Assembly (NCBI GenBank): GCA_027257055.1
Contig: JAPVLO010000207.1
Location: 1 to 64,000 of the forward strand
DNA length: 64,000 bases
Source: Cephalopachus bancanus
Lineage: Eukaryota > Chordata > Mammalia > Primates > Tarsiidae
Direction of reading: 5' to 3'
The notes below the pieces were generated by a model that did not search any database, was not told the DNA's origin, and was given only the letters and a program-made list of their open reading frames with translations. Position 1 is the stretch's first letter; each line of letters opens with the position of its first letter. The position numbers and the translations under genes were made by a program. This document shows positions 1 to 11,381 of this stretch, piece by piece.

Positions 1-238
1 TTTGTATTTTTTTCTGTTATATTAAAAATAGTGTTTACTAATGCATTGCATATATTATCATATTTTATACAACATACATTTTTATGTTTCCCAGTTTTCC
101 CATTATTGATATCATTATCCAGCAATAATCATTAAGAGTAGAGGTAACATGTTTGGTGATTTTCTAGATTTCATGTAACCAGAATGTTTCACACTTGCAG
201 TAGCTTGCTCTTTTTTTAGTTTCCTTTTATAACTTTCT
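1..238. other. AT-rich intergenic sequence
   Basis: No gene, RNA or repeat family that I can name. It ends at the left target-site duplication of the first Alu. Confidence 0.5.
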
Positions 239-252
239 GAGTTAGATAATTG

Positions 253-540
253 TTTTTTAGCCAGAGTGTCACTCTGTCACCCAGGCTGGAGTATAGTGGC
301 ATGCTCATGTCTACCACAGCCTCGACCTGCTGGGTTTAGGTGATCCTTCCACCTCAGCCTTACAAGTAGCTGGAACAACCACAGGAATGTGCCACCACGC
401 CCGGCTAATTGTTTTATTTATTGTAGAGATGAGGTCTCACCAAGTTGCCCAGGCTGGTGTCGAACCCACGGGCTCAAGCAATCCTCTCACCTTGGCCTCC
501 CCAAATGCTGGGCTTATAGGTGTGAGCCACTGCATCAGCC
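253..540 (-). repeat. Alu, type B, full length
   Basis: The T-rich start is degraded, but both arms and the linker are present. The flanks gagttagataatt (239) and gagctagacaatt (541) are a 13 bp TSD with two differences, so this is an old insertion. Confidence 0.9.
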
Positions 541-638
541 GAGCTAGACAATTTTAAAGGGTTTAAAAGTTGGACAGTACTGTGTTGTGCTTTACTCACC
601 GAAAAAAATTTTCAGAATGAATAGAATTTTCTAATGTA

Positions 639-1180
639 CAAAGGGGGCCACCCCAAACAGGAATTGATTTATTAAAAAGTTTGTATTTAGTCTTACATGT
701 TTAAATTTCAGTCACCTTCAAAGTACTCTCCATTTGATGCATTACACCTATTGAGACACTTTTTCCACTGCTCAGAACAGTTTTTGAACTCATCAAGTTT
801 GAAGCCTTTTAGTATTTCTGCTGTTTTTTTGTATCACCTCTTTCACATCGGTAAAGCATTTCCCTCTGAGCACTTTTTTCAATCTGGGGTGAATAGGGAG
901 CGTGGGGGCACGGGGATCCAGCTGTTTTTGGTCAAAAACTGCTGAACACTCAGCACAGTGTGGGCAGGTGCGCTTGTAAATTACCCGTCTTTACATGGAC
1001 AAACACAATGAAAGGATCTCAAAAAAAAAATTCACTGAAGCCAAACACAGTCTCTCACAACAATGCTAGCTGGTAAACTGATGTGGATGGGTTCCTAGAA
1101 CACTTGCCCAGGAGGAGGAGCCTGTACTGCAAGGGGCTTGCCCTCCAAAAAATAATTCCGCTTTTTTTTGGGTCCCCTAG
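639..1180 (-). mobile_element. mariner element, internally deleted (copy 1)
   Basis: The element is flanked by TA (637-638 and 1181-1182), the mariner target. The terminal repeats read caaagggggccacccc at the left and the complement of ggggacccaaaaaa at the right. On the - strand it keeps the 3' end of a transposase frame: the conserved C-terminal stretch before the stop is readable but broken. It is about 540 bp against roughly 1.3 kb for an autonomous mariner. The order of segments and the missing middle match the copy at 11382-12266, so both probably descend from one deletion derivative. Confidence 0.85.
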
Positions 1181-1191
1181 TATGTGGAATG

Positions 1192-1194
<3 letters not shown>

Positions 1195-1222
<28 letters not shown>

Positions 1223-1247
1223 TAGACACAGAGAGAGAGAGCGAGAG

Positions 1248-1294
<47 letters not shown>

Positions 1295-1301
1295 TGCGAG
1301 A
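1195..1301. repeat. (TG)n-(GA)n compound microsatellite
   Basis: About 27 bp of TG, a short tatagacaca bridge, then about 75 bp of GA interrupted at several points. It starts 13 bp beyond the mariner's TA target site. The long ORFs across it (RERERE, SLSLSL) are artefacts of the repeat. Confidence 0.95.
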
Positions 1302-1536
1302 GCGCACACCAGTGAGAGAAATTAAGAATGAAACTAAGGTTAATGGCATGATCTGGAAGAATGGAATTGCCATTCACTGAGATGGGGAAAGAGTGCAAAA
1401 GGGGCAGCATTATGGGGGAAATCAGAAATTGATTTGGAGCATTTTAACTTTGAGATGCCTCCTAGACCTTCAAATTGGGAGACTATAAGAAGTCAGTTGG
1501 ATATGCAAATCTGGGGTTCAGGGACAAGTTCCAACA

Positions 1537-1540
<4 letters not shown>
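1302..1540. other. Old non-coding sequence
   Basis: The stretch around 1450-1530 (tcagttggatatgcaaatctgg) resembles a widespread ancient mammalian repeat, but I cannot name the family. No gene seen. Confidence 0.35.

Positions 1541-1570
<30 letters not shown>
1541..1570. repeat. (TA)n microsatellite at Alu target
   Basis: A TA repeat abuts the T tail of the next Alu. A short TA run also follows that Alu (1861-1871), so the target site was itself AT repeat. Confidence 0.85.
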
Positions 1571-1579
<9 letters not shown>

Positions 1580-1859
1580 TTTTTGAGTTGGAGTCTCACT
1601 CTGTCGCCCAGAGTGGAGTGCAGTGGCTGCTTCTGGCCACCGCAGCCTCAACCTGTTGGGCTCCAGCGATCCTTCCTCCTCAGCCTTCCAAGAAGCCGGA
1701 ATTACACGCGCGCGCTACCATGCCCGGCTGATTTTTTGATTTTATTGTAGAGATGAGGTCTCACTGCCCAGGCGGGTCTCAAACCCGCGGGCTCAGGCAA
1801 TCCACTCACCTCAGCCTTCCAAAGGCGCGGGATTACAGGCTGAGCCACCGAGACCGGCT
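1571..1859 (-). repeat. Alu, T-arm/del5 type
   Basis: It carries the derived gctgcccaggcgggtct junction (five bases missing), the CCCGCGGG segment and a ctgagccaccgag head. It is inserted in a TA repeat. It is one of the least decayed copies in the window. Confidence 0.93.
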
Positions 1860-1954
1860 CATATATATATATTAATGGGTGGTGCTTAAAAAAGGCCCTG
1901 TGTTTCCTTTTAAGCTGTCAGCTTGTGCCACCTCTCTGTTCAAAGTTCTCCAGT

Positions 1955-2925
1955 GATGTTTATTTTATTTAGAGACAATGGCAGATTCTTTACAGTGTGC
2001 TCTCCATGATCTGTTCTTCCGGCCCCAACATCTTCTACCTTGGTGATGGTAATACTAGCTGCTGTAGCAAATAAACCCTACAGTACCAGTGGCTTGACAG
2101 AACTGAGATTTATTTTTTGTTCACAGAACAGTCTAGGGTGGGTATTCTTGGTCAGCTGGAGCCTTTCCTTCATGTGCTTGATTCAGAGATCCAGGCACCT
2201 TTTGTCTTCTGTCTTACCATTGCTTAGAACCTCAGAATTTTCTACTTCTAGCTGGTGGGAGGCAAGCAAGAAAAAGGGGAGAAGCCCAATTTGCTGCTGC
2301 TTTTTTTTTTTTGAGTTGGAGTCTCACTCTGTCGCCCAGGCTGGAGTGCAGTGGCATGCTCCTGGCCACTGCAGCCTTGACCTGCTGGGCTCAGGCGATC
2401 CTCCCACCTCAGCCTTCCAAGTAGCCGTGACTACAGGCGTACATTACCATGCCCAGCTCATTTTTTCATTTATTGTAGAGATGAGGTCTTACCATGTTGC
2501 CTAGGCTGGTCTCAAACCTGCGGACTCAGGCAATCCTCTCGCCTTGGCCTCCCAAAGTGCTGGGATTATAGGCTTGAGCCACCGCACCCTGCCCCAATTT
2601 GCTTCTTAAACAGACATAAACTGTTACATATATTCCATTGGTGGGAACTTGTCACGTGGCCACATCTGGAGGCAAGTAGGGTGGGGAAAGTAGGGCATCT
2701 CCATACTTTATGGAGGGGGAAATATGATTTTTTGGTGAACTGCAAGCCAACCTTCTATCATCTGCTACCACTCCTTTCCACCCTACCCCTCTCTAGCTGC
2801 CCTGCCCTCCTTATTGCTCCATGAACATTCCAGACACACTCTGCCTCACACCCTTTCCTGGAATTGTGTCCCTTTAGATGTCCACCTGCTCTCTCATGGT
2901 CTTCATGCTAACAGGCGTGCTCCAA
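1955..2925 (+). repeat. L2 LINE fragments, interrupted
   Basis: Positions 1955-2040 (ctccagtgatg...ctccatgatctgttcttccggcccc) and 2800-2925 (attgctccatgaac...ctgcctcacaccctttcctggaat) follow the L2 3' region. Between them, about 2041-2285 and 2604-2750 look like a second ancient repeat that I cannot name, itself split by an Alu. The match is from memory of the family consensus; exact limits are uncertain. Confidence 0.5.
2301..2592 (-). repeat. Alu, type B
   Basis: Full length. TSD cccaatttgct at 2285 and 2593, perfect over 11 bp. Confidence 0.92.
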
Positions 2926-2929
2926 GCTG

Positions 2930-3440
2930 CCACTTATTAAGAGCATATTATGTCCCAGATACTTAAAACACCTTTTTTCATTAATTTATGAATTTCAGTG
3001 CAGTCCTGTGAAGGGTCAGAATGACTATTCTCATTTCAGAGATGTTAACTGAAGTGTCTCAGTTTACACAGCTAGTAAGAATGAGAGTGGAGATCCAAAC
3101 ATTTAGTCTTTTTTTTTTTCTTTGAGTTGGGGTCTCACTGTGTTGCCCAGGCTGGAGTGTGGTGGCATGACCACGGCTCACCACAGCCTCTACCTCCTGG
3201 ACTTAGGTGATCTTTCAGCCTCAGCCTCCTGAGTAGTTGGGACTACAGACATGCACCACAACACCCAGCTAGTTTTTTACATTTTTGTAGAGATGTCTTA
3301 CTGTGTTGTCTGGGCTGATCTCGAACCCCTGGGCTCAAGCAATCCTCTTGCCGTGGCCTCCCAAAGTGGTGGGATTACAGGTGTGAGTCACTGCACCCGG
3401 CTAAACATTAAGTCTTAAGAGCATCCAGTTCTATATTTTC
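2930..3440 (-). repeat. MIR SINE, split by an Alu
   Basis: The segment ending ttacacagctagtaagaa is the reverse complement of the MIR core (ttactagctgtgtgacc). The remainder continues after the Alu at 3403. Confidence 0.65.
3111..3402 (-). repeat. Alu, J-like
   Basis: It keeps the ancestral gctcaccacagcctc...cctcctg body and lacks the lineage-type bases. TSD aaacatttagtctt / aaacattaagtctt. It sits inside the MIR. Confidence 0.88.
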
Positions 3441-3854
3441 TCTGACTCTCTAAGAAGCAATCACTCTGTCAAGCATATTTCCTACTGGGAAGAAGATCAC
3501 TTTACAGTTGAGTATTCTGGGCTTCTGAGCAGCTATGTTTCCCAGGGCAAATTAATAGAGTCATGCTTTTGTTTTTAACTTGTGTTTTATGAGTTGAGTT
3601 AGTATAAGAAGTCTTCTAGCACCTGATTACCCTGGACACACTGGATATAATTTCTGACTTTTAAACTGAGGACGTTTATTCCTTTTTCAAGTATCTTTTT
3701 TCACCTCTAAGATGTGGGTCAGATCTTATCACTCCTTGGCTTGAATTCCCCCACCCACTTACATAAATTCTTTAGCCTGGTGTTTGAAGCCTTTCTTGCT
3801 CTGTCATCTTCTTCCTCCCTGGTTTCATCCCCTTTTAATTCTCTATCTCCCATC

Positions 3855-4147
3855 TTTTTTTTTTCTGAGTTGGAGTCTCACTCTGTCATTCAGGCTGGAG
3901 TGCAGTGGCACACTCATGGCCACCCCAGCATCGATCTGCTGGGCTCCGGCTATTCTCCCACCTCAGCCTTCCAAGTAGCTGGAACTACAGTCCTGCAACA
4001 CCACTCCCAGCTAATTTTTTTATTTATTGTAGAGATGAGGTCTCACCAAGTTGCCCAGGCTGGTCTCGAACCCCTGCGCTCAGGCAATCCTTTTGCCTCA
4101 GCCTCCCAAAGTGCTGTGATTACAGATGTGAACCACTGCGCCCGGCT
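3855..4147 (-). repeat. Alu, type B, first of a tandem pair
   Basis: Flanked on the left by tctatctcccatc and on the right by caatctcccatct. The right copy of this duplication is also the left flank of the next Alu. Confidence 0.92.
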
Positions 4148-4160
4148 CAATCTCCCATCT

Positions 4161-4448
4161 TTTTTTTTTTTTGAGTTGGAGTCTCACTCTGCCCAGACTG
4201 GAGTGCAGTGGCACGCTCCCAGCCACCCCAGCCTTGACCTGCTGGGCTCCAGTGATCCTTCTGCCTCAGCCTTCCAAGTAGCTGGAACTACAGGCGCACA
4301 CTACCATACCCGGCGAATTTTTTGATTTTATTGTAGAGATGAGGTCTGCCAAGTTGCCCAGGCGGGTCTTGAACCCGCGGGCTCAGGCAATCCACTCACC
4401 TCAGCCTCCCAAAGAGCGGGATTACAGGCTGAGCCACCGAGCCCGGCT
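4161..4448 (-). repeat. Alu, T-arm type, second of a tandem pair
   Basis: It follows the previous Alu with only the 13 bp caatctcccatct between them, and is followed by a third copy at 4449. The body has the aacccgcggg segment and a ctgagccaccgagcccggct head. Confidence 0.93.
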
Positions 4449-5050
4449 CAATCTCCCATCTTAAAGAATTATTTGCTGTTGCATAAACATATCTGTTTGG
4501 TTTTGTTTTTAAATTGGGGTCTGAAAGGACATAACATGGAGTCAACATAACCAATGAGTGGCCATTTTAACATGGCTTAGCTTTGTCATGTTTTTCTAGC
4601 AATTCACTTTAATTTACCCTCTAATTACTAGCCAAGGACAGAACCAGTTTCTCAGAGGTAGCTATTGATAACTTTCATAACCCCCTCCCCAGCTTGTTTT
4701 ATACTGATTAGCTTTTGTATTTCAAGTATTTGCCTCCACCCATAAGACCCAAGTTAACCTAATCAGCTCTTCATAACCTTCTTGACACAGACAGACCCTA
4801 TCACTATGGTAGCAGTCACGTGACTAACCTACCCATCTACCTGCCTTCCATCACCTGACATCGGTACCTGTGCTTACCTGCCCTTCATAATGACATGGCG
4901 CAGACTACCACCCAATCACCTTAACGACGACCTCCCTCCATCAAAAGGAAAGTTTAAAAGGATTCAGTCTGAAGCACCCATTTGCCACTACCTTACTAAG
5001 CTATGGTCTGGCCATGTGTTTTTTGAGCTGTGGCTGCTATGTTTTCTTTC

Positions 5051-5336
5051 TTTTTTTTTGAGTTGGAGTCTCACTCTGTTGTCCAGACTGGAGTAAAGTG
5101 GCCGCTCCCGTCCACCGCAGCCTCGACCTGCTGGGCTCCAGCGGTCCTTCCGCCTCAGCCTTGCAAGTAGCTGGAACTACAGGCGCGCACTACCACACCC
5201 GGCTAATTTTTTTAAATTTATTGTAGAGATTAGGTCTCACCAAGTTGCCCAGGTGGTCTCGAACCTTCAGGCTCAGGCAATTCACTCACTTCAGCCTCCC
5301 AAGGCACAGGATTACAGGCTGAGCCATCGAGCCCGG
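5051..5336 (-). repeat. Alu, T-arm type
   Basis: Full length with a ctgagccatcgagcccgg head; the B-box hairpin arm is mutated (aaccttcaggctc). It abuts the next Alu directly. Confidence 0.9.
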
Positions 5337-5781
5337 ATTTTTTTTTTGAGTCGGAATCTCACTCTGTTGCCCAGGCTGGAGTGCAGTGGCACACTCATGG
5401 CCATTGCAGCCTCGACCTGCTGGGCTCAGACAAGCCTGCTACCTCAGCCTTCCAAGTAGCTGGAACTACAGGTGCTCAGCTAATTTTTTCATTTATTAAG
5501 ACAAGGCCTCACCAAGTTGCCCAGGTTGGTCATGAACCCCTTGGAGTCAGGCACTGTGGGGATTATTTGAAGACAGTGTTAAAAGAGGTCTAAGTTAAAG
5601 TATCATGCCATTCCCAGGCAAAGATAACCCTAAAATAAATCAGGACTTCAGAGCTCTCAGAAAACACAGGAAACATGAATGAGGAACACAACTGATATGG
5701 GTGTTAGCTGCAGTCACACAGTTTGAAGGGAGATATTTCCCAAAGTGCTGGAATGACAGGTTTGAGTCACTGCTCCCAGCT
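5337..5781 (-). repeat. Alu, type B, interrupted by a 184 bp insert
   Basis: Alu sequence runs to about 5552 and resumes at 5737 (cccaaagtgctgg). The intervening 5553-5736 is not Alu and belongs to no family I recognise. Confidence 0.8.
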
Positions 5782-5989
5782 GACTGCCATGTTTTCTTAG
5801 CATTGGTCCCCTCCCCTACCTTGGAGAGGTGAATCTGTCTCTTTTGCTCTCTTTAATGTACTTTCTAGGTTGTATTTTCCAATCTAACTTCTGTGCAATT
5901 TTTTGCATCTTTCACACAGCACCGGATCACACACACACCCTATCAGGACTGACCTAACATTTTAGAGGCCTTACTGGAATTTTAACAGA

Positions 5990-6113
5990 ACAAGGTTCTC
6001 TACCGCCCAGGCTGGAGTGTAGTGGTGCAAGCATAGCCAAATTGTAACTTCGAACTCCTGGTCTTAAGTGATCCTCCTGCTTTTGGACTGCAGACAGACG
6101 CCACCAGGCTGGC
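5990..6113 (-). repeat. Alu monomer (FLAM/J-like), diverged
   Basis: Only one arm is visible: cgcccaggctggagtgtagtgg through cgaactcctggtcttaagtgatcc. It is very diverged. Confidence 0.7.
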
Positions 6114-6365
6114 CCCTGAATGGGCTTTTTGAAGCTATCTTCTCCACACTTTTCTCCCACCAGTTCAGGCAGGTTAGACACAGGGAGGAGCATGTGCTAT
6201 GGTTCCAAGTGCCAATGGCTGTGACCTCCAGGCCATCCTCCCCAAGGGAACCAACGGAGACTTGAGAGAAGTACCCAGGAGAGAGCCCAGGCTCAGACCT
6301 TGGGGAAGCCAACTGCCTTTTACACAACCCTTAGTGGCAGCCTGCCAAAACAAACCTTGGGCACA
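6114..6365. other. Unique sequence upstream of DENND5A
   Basis: Open frames of 61-87 codons occur here on both strands, but none resembles a known protein. No repeat recognised. Confidence 0.4.
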
Positions 6366-6605
6366 CTTCTTTCTGGAACAATAACAGTAATTTATAATAT
6401 TTACTCAGTGATTTCTATGTTCCGAGCACTGTTGTCATTGCTTACCTATATTTGCATTTATCTTACGTAACCTTCACAAAAACCATGACTGCTGGCATCC
6501 AGAGATTAAGTAATTTGCCCAAGGTCACACAGTAGATGATAAAGTCAGGATTCATTCTGAGCATTTTTTTCTAGAGCCCAAGGTAACCCCTATACTGTGC
6601 TGCCT
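6366..6605 (-). repeat. MIR SINE
   Basis: The segment agtaatttgcccaaggtcac is the reverse complement of the MIR core; the flanking sequence also follows MIR. Confidence 0.8.
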
Positions 6606-6905
6606 TTTGGCATCTTATCTCCGGTTTGCAGTAAAGACACATCTACCTACATCCTGCTGGAAACAAAATGGAAGGTCCCAGGACAAGGAACAGGGAGTAA
6701 GTTTCCCTCTGCCTCCTCTCCTTCTCACAGGATAACCGGCTCTGGAACGTATCTGAGAATATTCACAGAGTGAAGAAGAGAAGAGGCAGAGAGGCCTCTG
6801 GAGTCTTTCAGAGAGAAAAGGGGAGAGTGTGGGAAAAGGCCTGACTGCGGGTACGGGGGCGGGGGGCAGGTGGACCAGGACGGACAACGGCCCGGGATTC
6901 TAGAC
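6606..6905. other. Unique sequence before the CpG island
   Basis: Moderately GC-rich and purine-biased. No gene or repeat that I can support. Confidence 0.4.
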
Positions 6906-6917
6906 TAGGCTTTTCCT

Positions 6918-7000
6918 TTTAGACCCAATGTGACCTCGGAGAAGTCCTTGCTTCTGTCCGAGCCTCAGTTTCCCCACCTGTAAAAGAAGGGTGAATATAA
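6918..7000 (+). repeat. MIR SINE fragment
   Basis: tgtgacctcggagaagtcc followed by cctcagtttccccacctgta is the MIR core in sense orientation. It lies just outside the CpG island. Confidence 0.7.
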
Positions 7001-7218
7001 AACGGGTTGAGCCACCACTGCCAAGACAGGAGGCAGGGAAAAAGCTCTGACTGGGGTCTAGGCCTAAGGCCTGCAATAGGATTGGGTGGGTTTGCCAAGC
7101 TCAGTCGTGCGACCCCGTTCCCGGGACCAGGCCGGGCTAAGGAAATCTCCGGCCAGCTCGCGGGCGGGTGGGGCCCAGCATGGGCTGGGGGCCCGGCTTT
7201 GCGGGCTGCTTCCACCGT

Positions 7219-7228
7219 CCCCGCCCCC
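7219..7228 (-). promoter_or_regulatory. GC box (Sp1/KLF type)
   Basis: The + strand reads ccccgccccc, the complement of the GGGGGCGGGG Sp1 consensus. A second, weaker C-rich box (ccgcccctcc) lies at 7361-7370. Both sit upstream of the NRF1 site. Confidence 0.55.
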
Positions 7229-7335
7229 CTTAAAGAAGTCGCAGTCCCGAGGGGGGCGGCGGTCGCGACCGAGGAGTCTCCGGCCGCGCTGCGGCGACCG
7301 CCCGGGAAGCTGCGGCCCCGCGGGCCCGAAGAGCA

Positions 7336-7343
7336 TCACGTCA
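7336..7343 (+). promoter_or_regulatory. CRE/ATF-like site
   Basis: TCACGTCA differs from the palindromic CRE by one base and keeps one TGACG half site on the - strand. It lies 34 bp before the NRF1 palindrome. Confidence 0.5.
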
Positions 7344-7376
7344 TCCTTTTCGCCAGCAGCCCGCCCCTCCCGGATG

Positions 7377-7392
7377 GCGCCTGCGCAGGCGC
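7377..7392. promoter_or_regulatory. Palindromic NRF1 site
   Basis: GCGCCTGCGCAGGCGC is a perfect 16 bp palindrome containing the NRF1 core in both orientations. NRF1 binds as a dimer to such GC-rich palindromes in CpG-island promoters. It lies about 325 bp upstream of the start codon, so near the likely transcription start. Confidence 0.65.
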
Positions 7393-7509
7393 GGCAGGAG
7401 GGGGGCCGCGGCGGGGGCTCTCCCGGCGCTTTCCGCCCTTCTCCAGGCTCGCTCGGGCCGCGGCGCTCTCGGCTGGCGGCGGCGGCGGCGCGGAGGGAAG
7501 GCGTCCAGG

Positions 7510-7611
7510 ATGCGGCGCGGGGCGGCCCGGTGCCCCCCCGTCCCGTCACGGCAGCCGCGGCGGCCACGGGGACCGGGCCAGGGCCGGGGGCGGCGGCCCG
7601 AGCCGCGGTAG
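7510..7611 (+). CDS. Upstream ORF in the DENND5A leader (33 codons)
   Basis: An ATG at 7510 opens a frame of 33 codons ending at TAG 7609-7611, 104 bp before the main start codon. It is rich in Arg, Pro and Gly (starts MRRGAARCPP), as expected from CG-rich DNA. If transcription starts upstream of 7510, ribosomes would meet this frame first and it could lower DENND5A translation. Its context (ccaggATGc) is mediocre: purine at -3, no G at +4. Whether it is translated is unknown. Confidence 0.35.
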   Translation: MRRGAARCPPVPSRQPRRPRGPGQGRGRRPEPR

Positions 7612-7643
7612 CGGCGGCGGCGGCGGCGGGAGGGGCGGCCTGA

Positions 7644-8940
<1,297 letters not shown>

Positions 8941-9232
8941 TTTTTTTTCTTCTTTTTTTTTTCGAGTTAGAGTCTCACTGTGTCGTCCAGGCTGGAGTAT
9001 AGTGACTACCGCAGCCTCCATCTGCTGGTCTCAGGTGATCCTTCTGCCTCAGACTTCCAAGTAGCTGGAACCACAGGCATGCATCACCATGCCCGGCTAA
9101 TTTTTTGATTTATTATAGAGAGGAGGTCTCGCCAAGTTGCCCAGGCTGGTCTCGAACCCCTGGGCTCAGACAGTCCTCTCGCCTTCACCTTCCAAAGTGT
9201 TAGGATTACAGGCATGAGCCACTGTGCTTGGC
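8941..9232 (-). repeat. Alu, type B
   Basis: Full length with a long interrupted T tail. Flank ccagtgt at both ends. Confidence 0.9.
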
Positions 9233-9449
9233 CCAGTGTTTTTTATGAAATAAAAATCAGGTGCATGCTTCAGATCACAAAATAGACTGTCTTTTAAGCA
9301 AGCATCATAAATTGATGCTTGCCAAGCTTGGAAAAATATGCTGTTTCTTCAAATTAATAGCAGGTGGAGAAAAATCATGGAGCAGTAGTATACTGTAATA
9401 GTAGGCCTTTTGTTGGGGTAACTTTATTTCAATTCACTGGAAAACTTTT
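9233..9449. other. Unique intronic sequence
   Basis: Nothing recognised beyond AT-rich intron DNA. Confidence 0.4.
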
Positions 9450-9727
9450 ATTTATTTATTTATGATTTGGAGTCTCACTCCGTTGCCCAGGCTGGAGTAC
9501 AGTGTCATACTTACAGCCACCGTGGCCTCGACCTGCTGGCCTCAGGTGATTCTTCCGGCTCAGCCTTCCAAGTAGCTGGAACTACAGAAGCATAATTTTT
9601 TGATTTATTGTAGAGACGAGGTCTCACCAAGTTGCCCAGGCTGGTCTTGAACCCCTGGACTCAGGCAATCCTCTCGCCTTGTACTCCCAAAGTGCTGGGA
9701 TTACAGGCTTGAGCCACTGTCTGACCT
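9450..9727 (-). repeat. Alu, type B, with (TTTA)n tail
   Basis: The tail has become tttatttatttatttatg; about 15 bases of the linker are missing (cagaagcataatttttt). Confidence 0.88.
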
Positions 9728-9742
9728 GTTTTTTATTTTTAT

Positions 9743-10023
9743 GTTTTTTTTTTGAGTCAGGGTCTCACTCTGTCACCTAACCTGGAGTGCATTGGCAGGA
9801 TCATGGCTCACTGCAGCCTTCACCTCCTGGGTTTAGGAGGTCCTTCTACTTCAGCTTCCCAAGTAGCGGAACTACAGGTGTGCACCACCATGCCTGGCAA
9901 ATATTTTGTAGACACGGTCTTGCTGTGTTGCCTAGGCTGGTCTGGAACTCTTGGACTCAAGCCATCCTCCTGTCTTAGCCTTCCAAAGTGCTGGGATTAT
10001 AGGTATGAGCCACTGCCCCTGGC
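9743..10023 (-). repeat. Alu, J-like
   Basis: Ancestral body (gatcatggctcactgcagcc) with a shortened linker (caaatattttgtagacacgg). Confidence 0.87.
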
Positions 10024-10440
10024 CTCAAATTCTTATAGTGCAGATGTTAATTTTTCATCTTTTACATAGGTATTAATTTTGTGACTTTGTGATATAATTT
10101 TGGAGTTCAATTTGAGATATTGGTGCTGGAAGGGATCTCAGAAAGGAAAATAAGACTCAGGAAGGACAGTAAGGCCTGTATACTGCTGATTAATTGCTTG
10201 ACTCTTGGCCCAATGCTGTGTTCATGACACTAAACTGCATCTCATTGGCCTGGCTGGAGGTCTTTAGAAAACTCTAACAAGTTGAGAAAAATTAGAAACA
10301 ATACAGTTCTTCTCAATAAAAGGAACTTTAAGGTAGTGGAATAAGCCATTTTTTAATGCTCTGCTTTTGAGTGTCAAATAGTGTAGATACTTGGTTTGAG
10401 AAACTAGAATGGTGTGCAAGTTACAAAGCATGGGAATGAA
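10024..10440. other. Unique intronic sequence
   Basis: No gene or repeat that I can name. Confidence 0.4.
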
Positions 10441-10444
10441 GCTG

Positions 10445-10565
10445 GGAAGTTTTCTGTTAGTGAGAGCACAGGGTTGGGGGTCAAGCATGCCCATTGTGCT
10501 GTTGACTATCTCTGTGACTGGGCAAATTAGATAACCCTGTCTCAGGGTTCTCATGTGTGAAAAGA
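10445..10565 (+). repeat. MIR SINE fragment
   Basis: ctctgtgactgggcaaattag followed by a degraded cctcagttt-like segment fits the MIR core. Confidence 0.55.
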
Positions 10566-10875
10566 GAATGCGTCTGGGGAATGGGTCATGTGAAATCCAA
10601 TCCCCATCAATCCCCAGTATGTCCGTGTAACAAACATGCACAATCTAAAATAAAACGAAAATATTTTTAAAAAGAGAGTGTAAATAAAAAGCATCTCATC
10701 ATGTAGACCCTCAAAAATGTTTTTAAAACAAGGTCTTTTAACATTTAATTAAAAGAGAAGTGTTATTTAAAGAGAATGTGCTAATTATCCAGCTTTTTGA
10801 CAAGCTAAAATTATATACCTGTGAGAGTTTGTTGGGATAATAAAGGATGAGCTGTATAAAATGTGTAAAGGAGGG

Positions 10876-11008
10876 CCGGGTGTGGTAGTTTATGCCTATA
10901 ATCCCAGCACTTTGGGAGGCTGAGGAGGGAGGATTACTTGAGCCCAGGAATTCGAGACCAACCTGGGCAATATTGTGAGACCTTGTCTCTACAAAAAAAA
11001 AAAAAAAA
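10876..11008 (+). repeat. Alu monomer (FLAM type)
   Basis: A single left-arm monomer with its own A17 tail. TSD gtaaaggaggg / gtataaaggaggg at 10865 and 11009. It is a free monomer insertion, not a broken dimer. Confidence 0.9.
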
Positions 11009-11379
11009 GTATAAAGGAGGGCATTTTCTGTTTTTTTAAATGTGTTTGGCAGTAGTAGAATGGTAAGACCACTTATCCAATAGGTGGCTTTTGTTAGAGT
11101 AGATGCTGATAGAAGGATTCACCCCCCACCTTAATTTCATTCTGGGTGGGCTGGAAGGGGAATCTGGACTACACAGAGGGAATCTTTGAGTAAAACCAAA
11201 ACATAAATAGCTCCATGCAGGCTCATGATGAGACTCCCTAGGGTGCATTTTCTCTCTTCTGCCTGCCTTATAGTTCCCAAACTGATGATGTCATACTCAG
11301 TAAAACTACAGGAAATTGTGAATTGCACCCAGGTTCTTTAGGGAGGAGTTTATGTTCTACCCACACAACTTAACTTTTG
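11009..11379. other. Unique intronic sequence
   Basis: Short open frames on the - strand (11036-11328) show no recognisable family. It ends at the TA target of mariner copy 2. Confidence 0.4.
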
Positions 11380-11381
11380 TA

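Larger units (their letters stand above)
4522..5915 (+). mobile_element. LTR-like retroelement fragment, broken by two Alus
   Basis: Positions 4522-5050 and about 5782-5915 form one element starting tgaaaggacataacatgg. Parts of it (4996-5050 ctaagctatggtctggcc..., 5816-5905 cttggagaggtgaatct...ttgtattttcc) recur at 42803-43310. The start, base composition and pyrimidine-rich end look like an endogenous retrovirus LTR. No coding region remains. The family is unassigned. Confidence 0.5.

Noticed and set aside
1055..1410. Four overlapping 70-92 codon frames
   Set aside because: They are translations of the TG/GA microsatellite (RERERE, SLSLSL, THTHTH).
3714..4325. A 203-codon open frame
   Set aside because: It runs through two antisense Alus; the ELESHSV...QAGVQWH pattern is the usual antisense Alu translation and recurs many times in this window.
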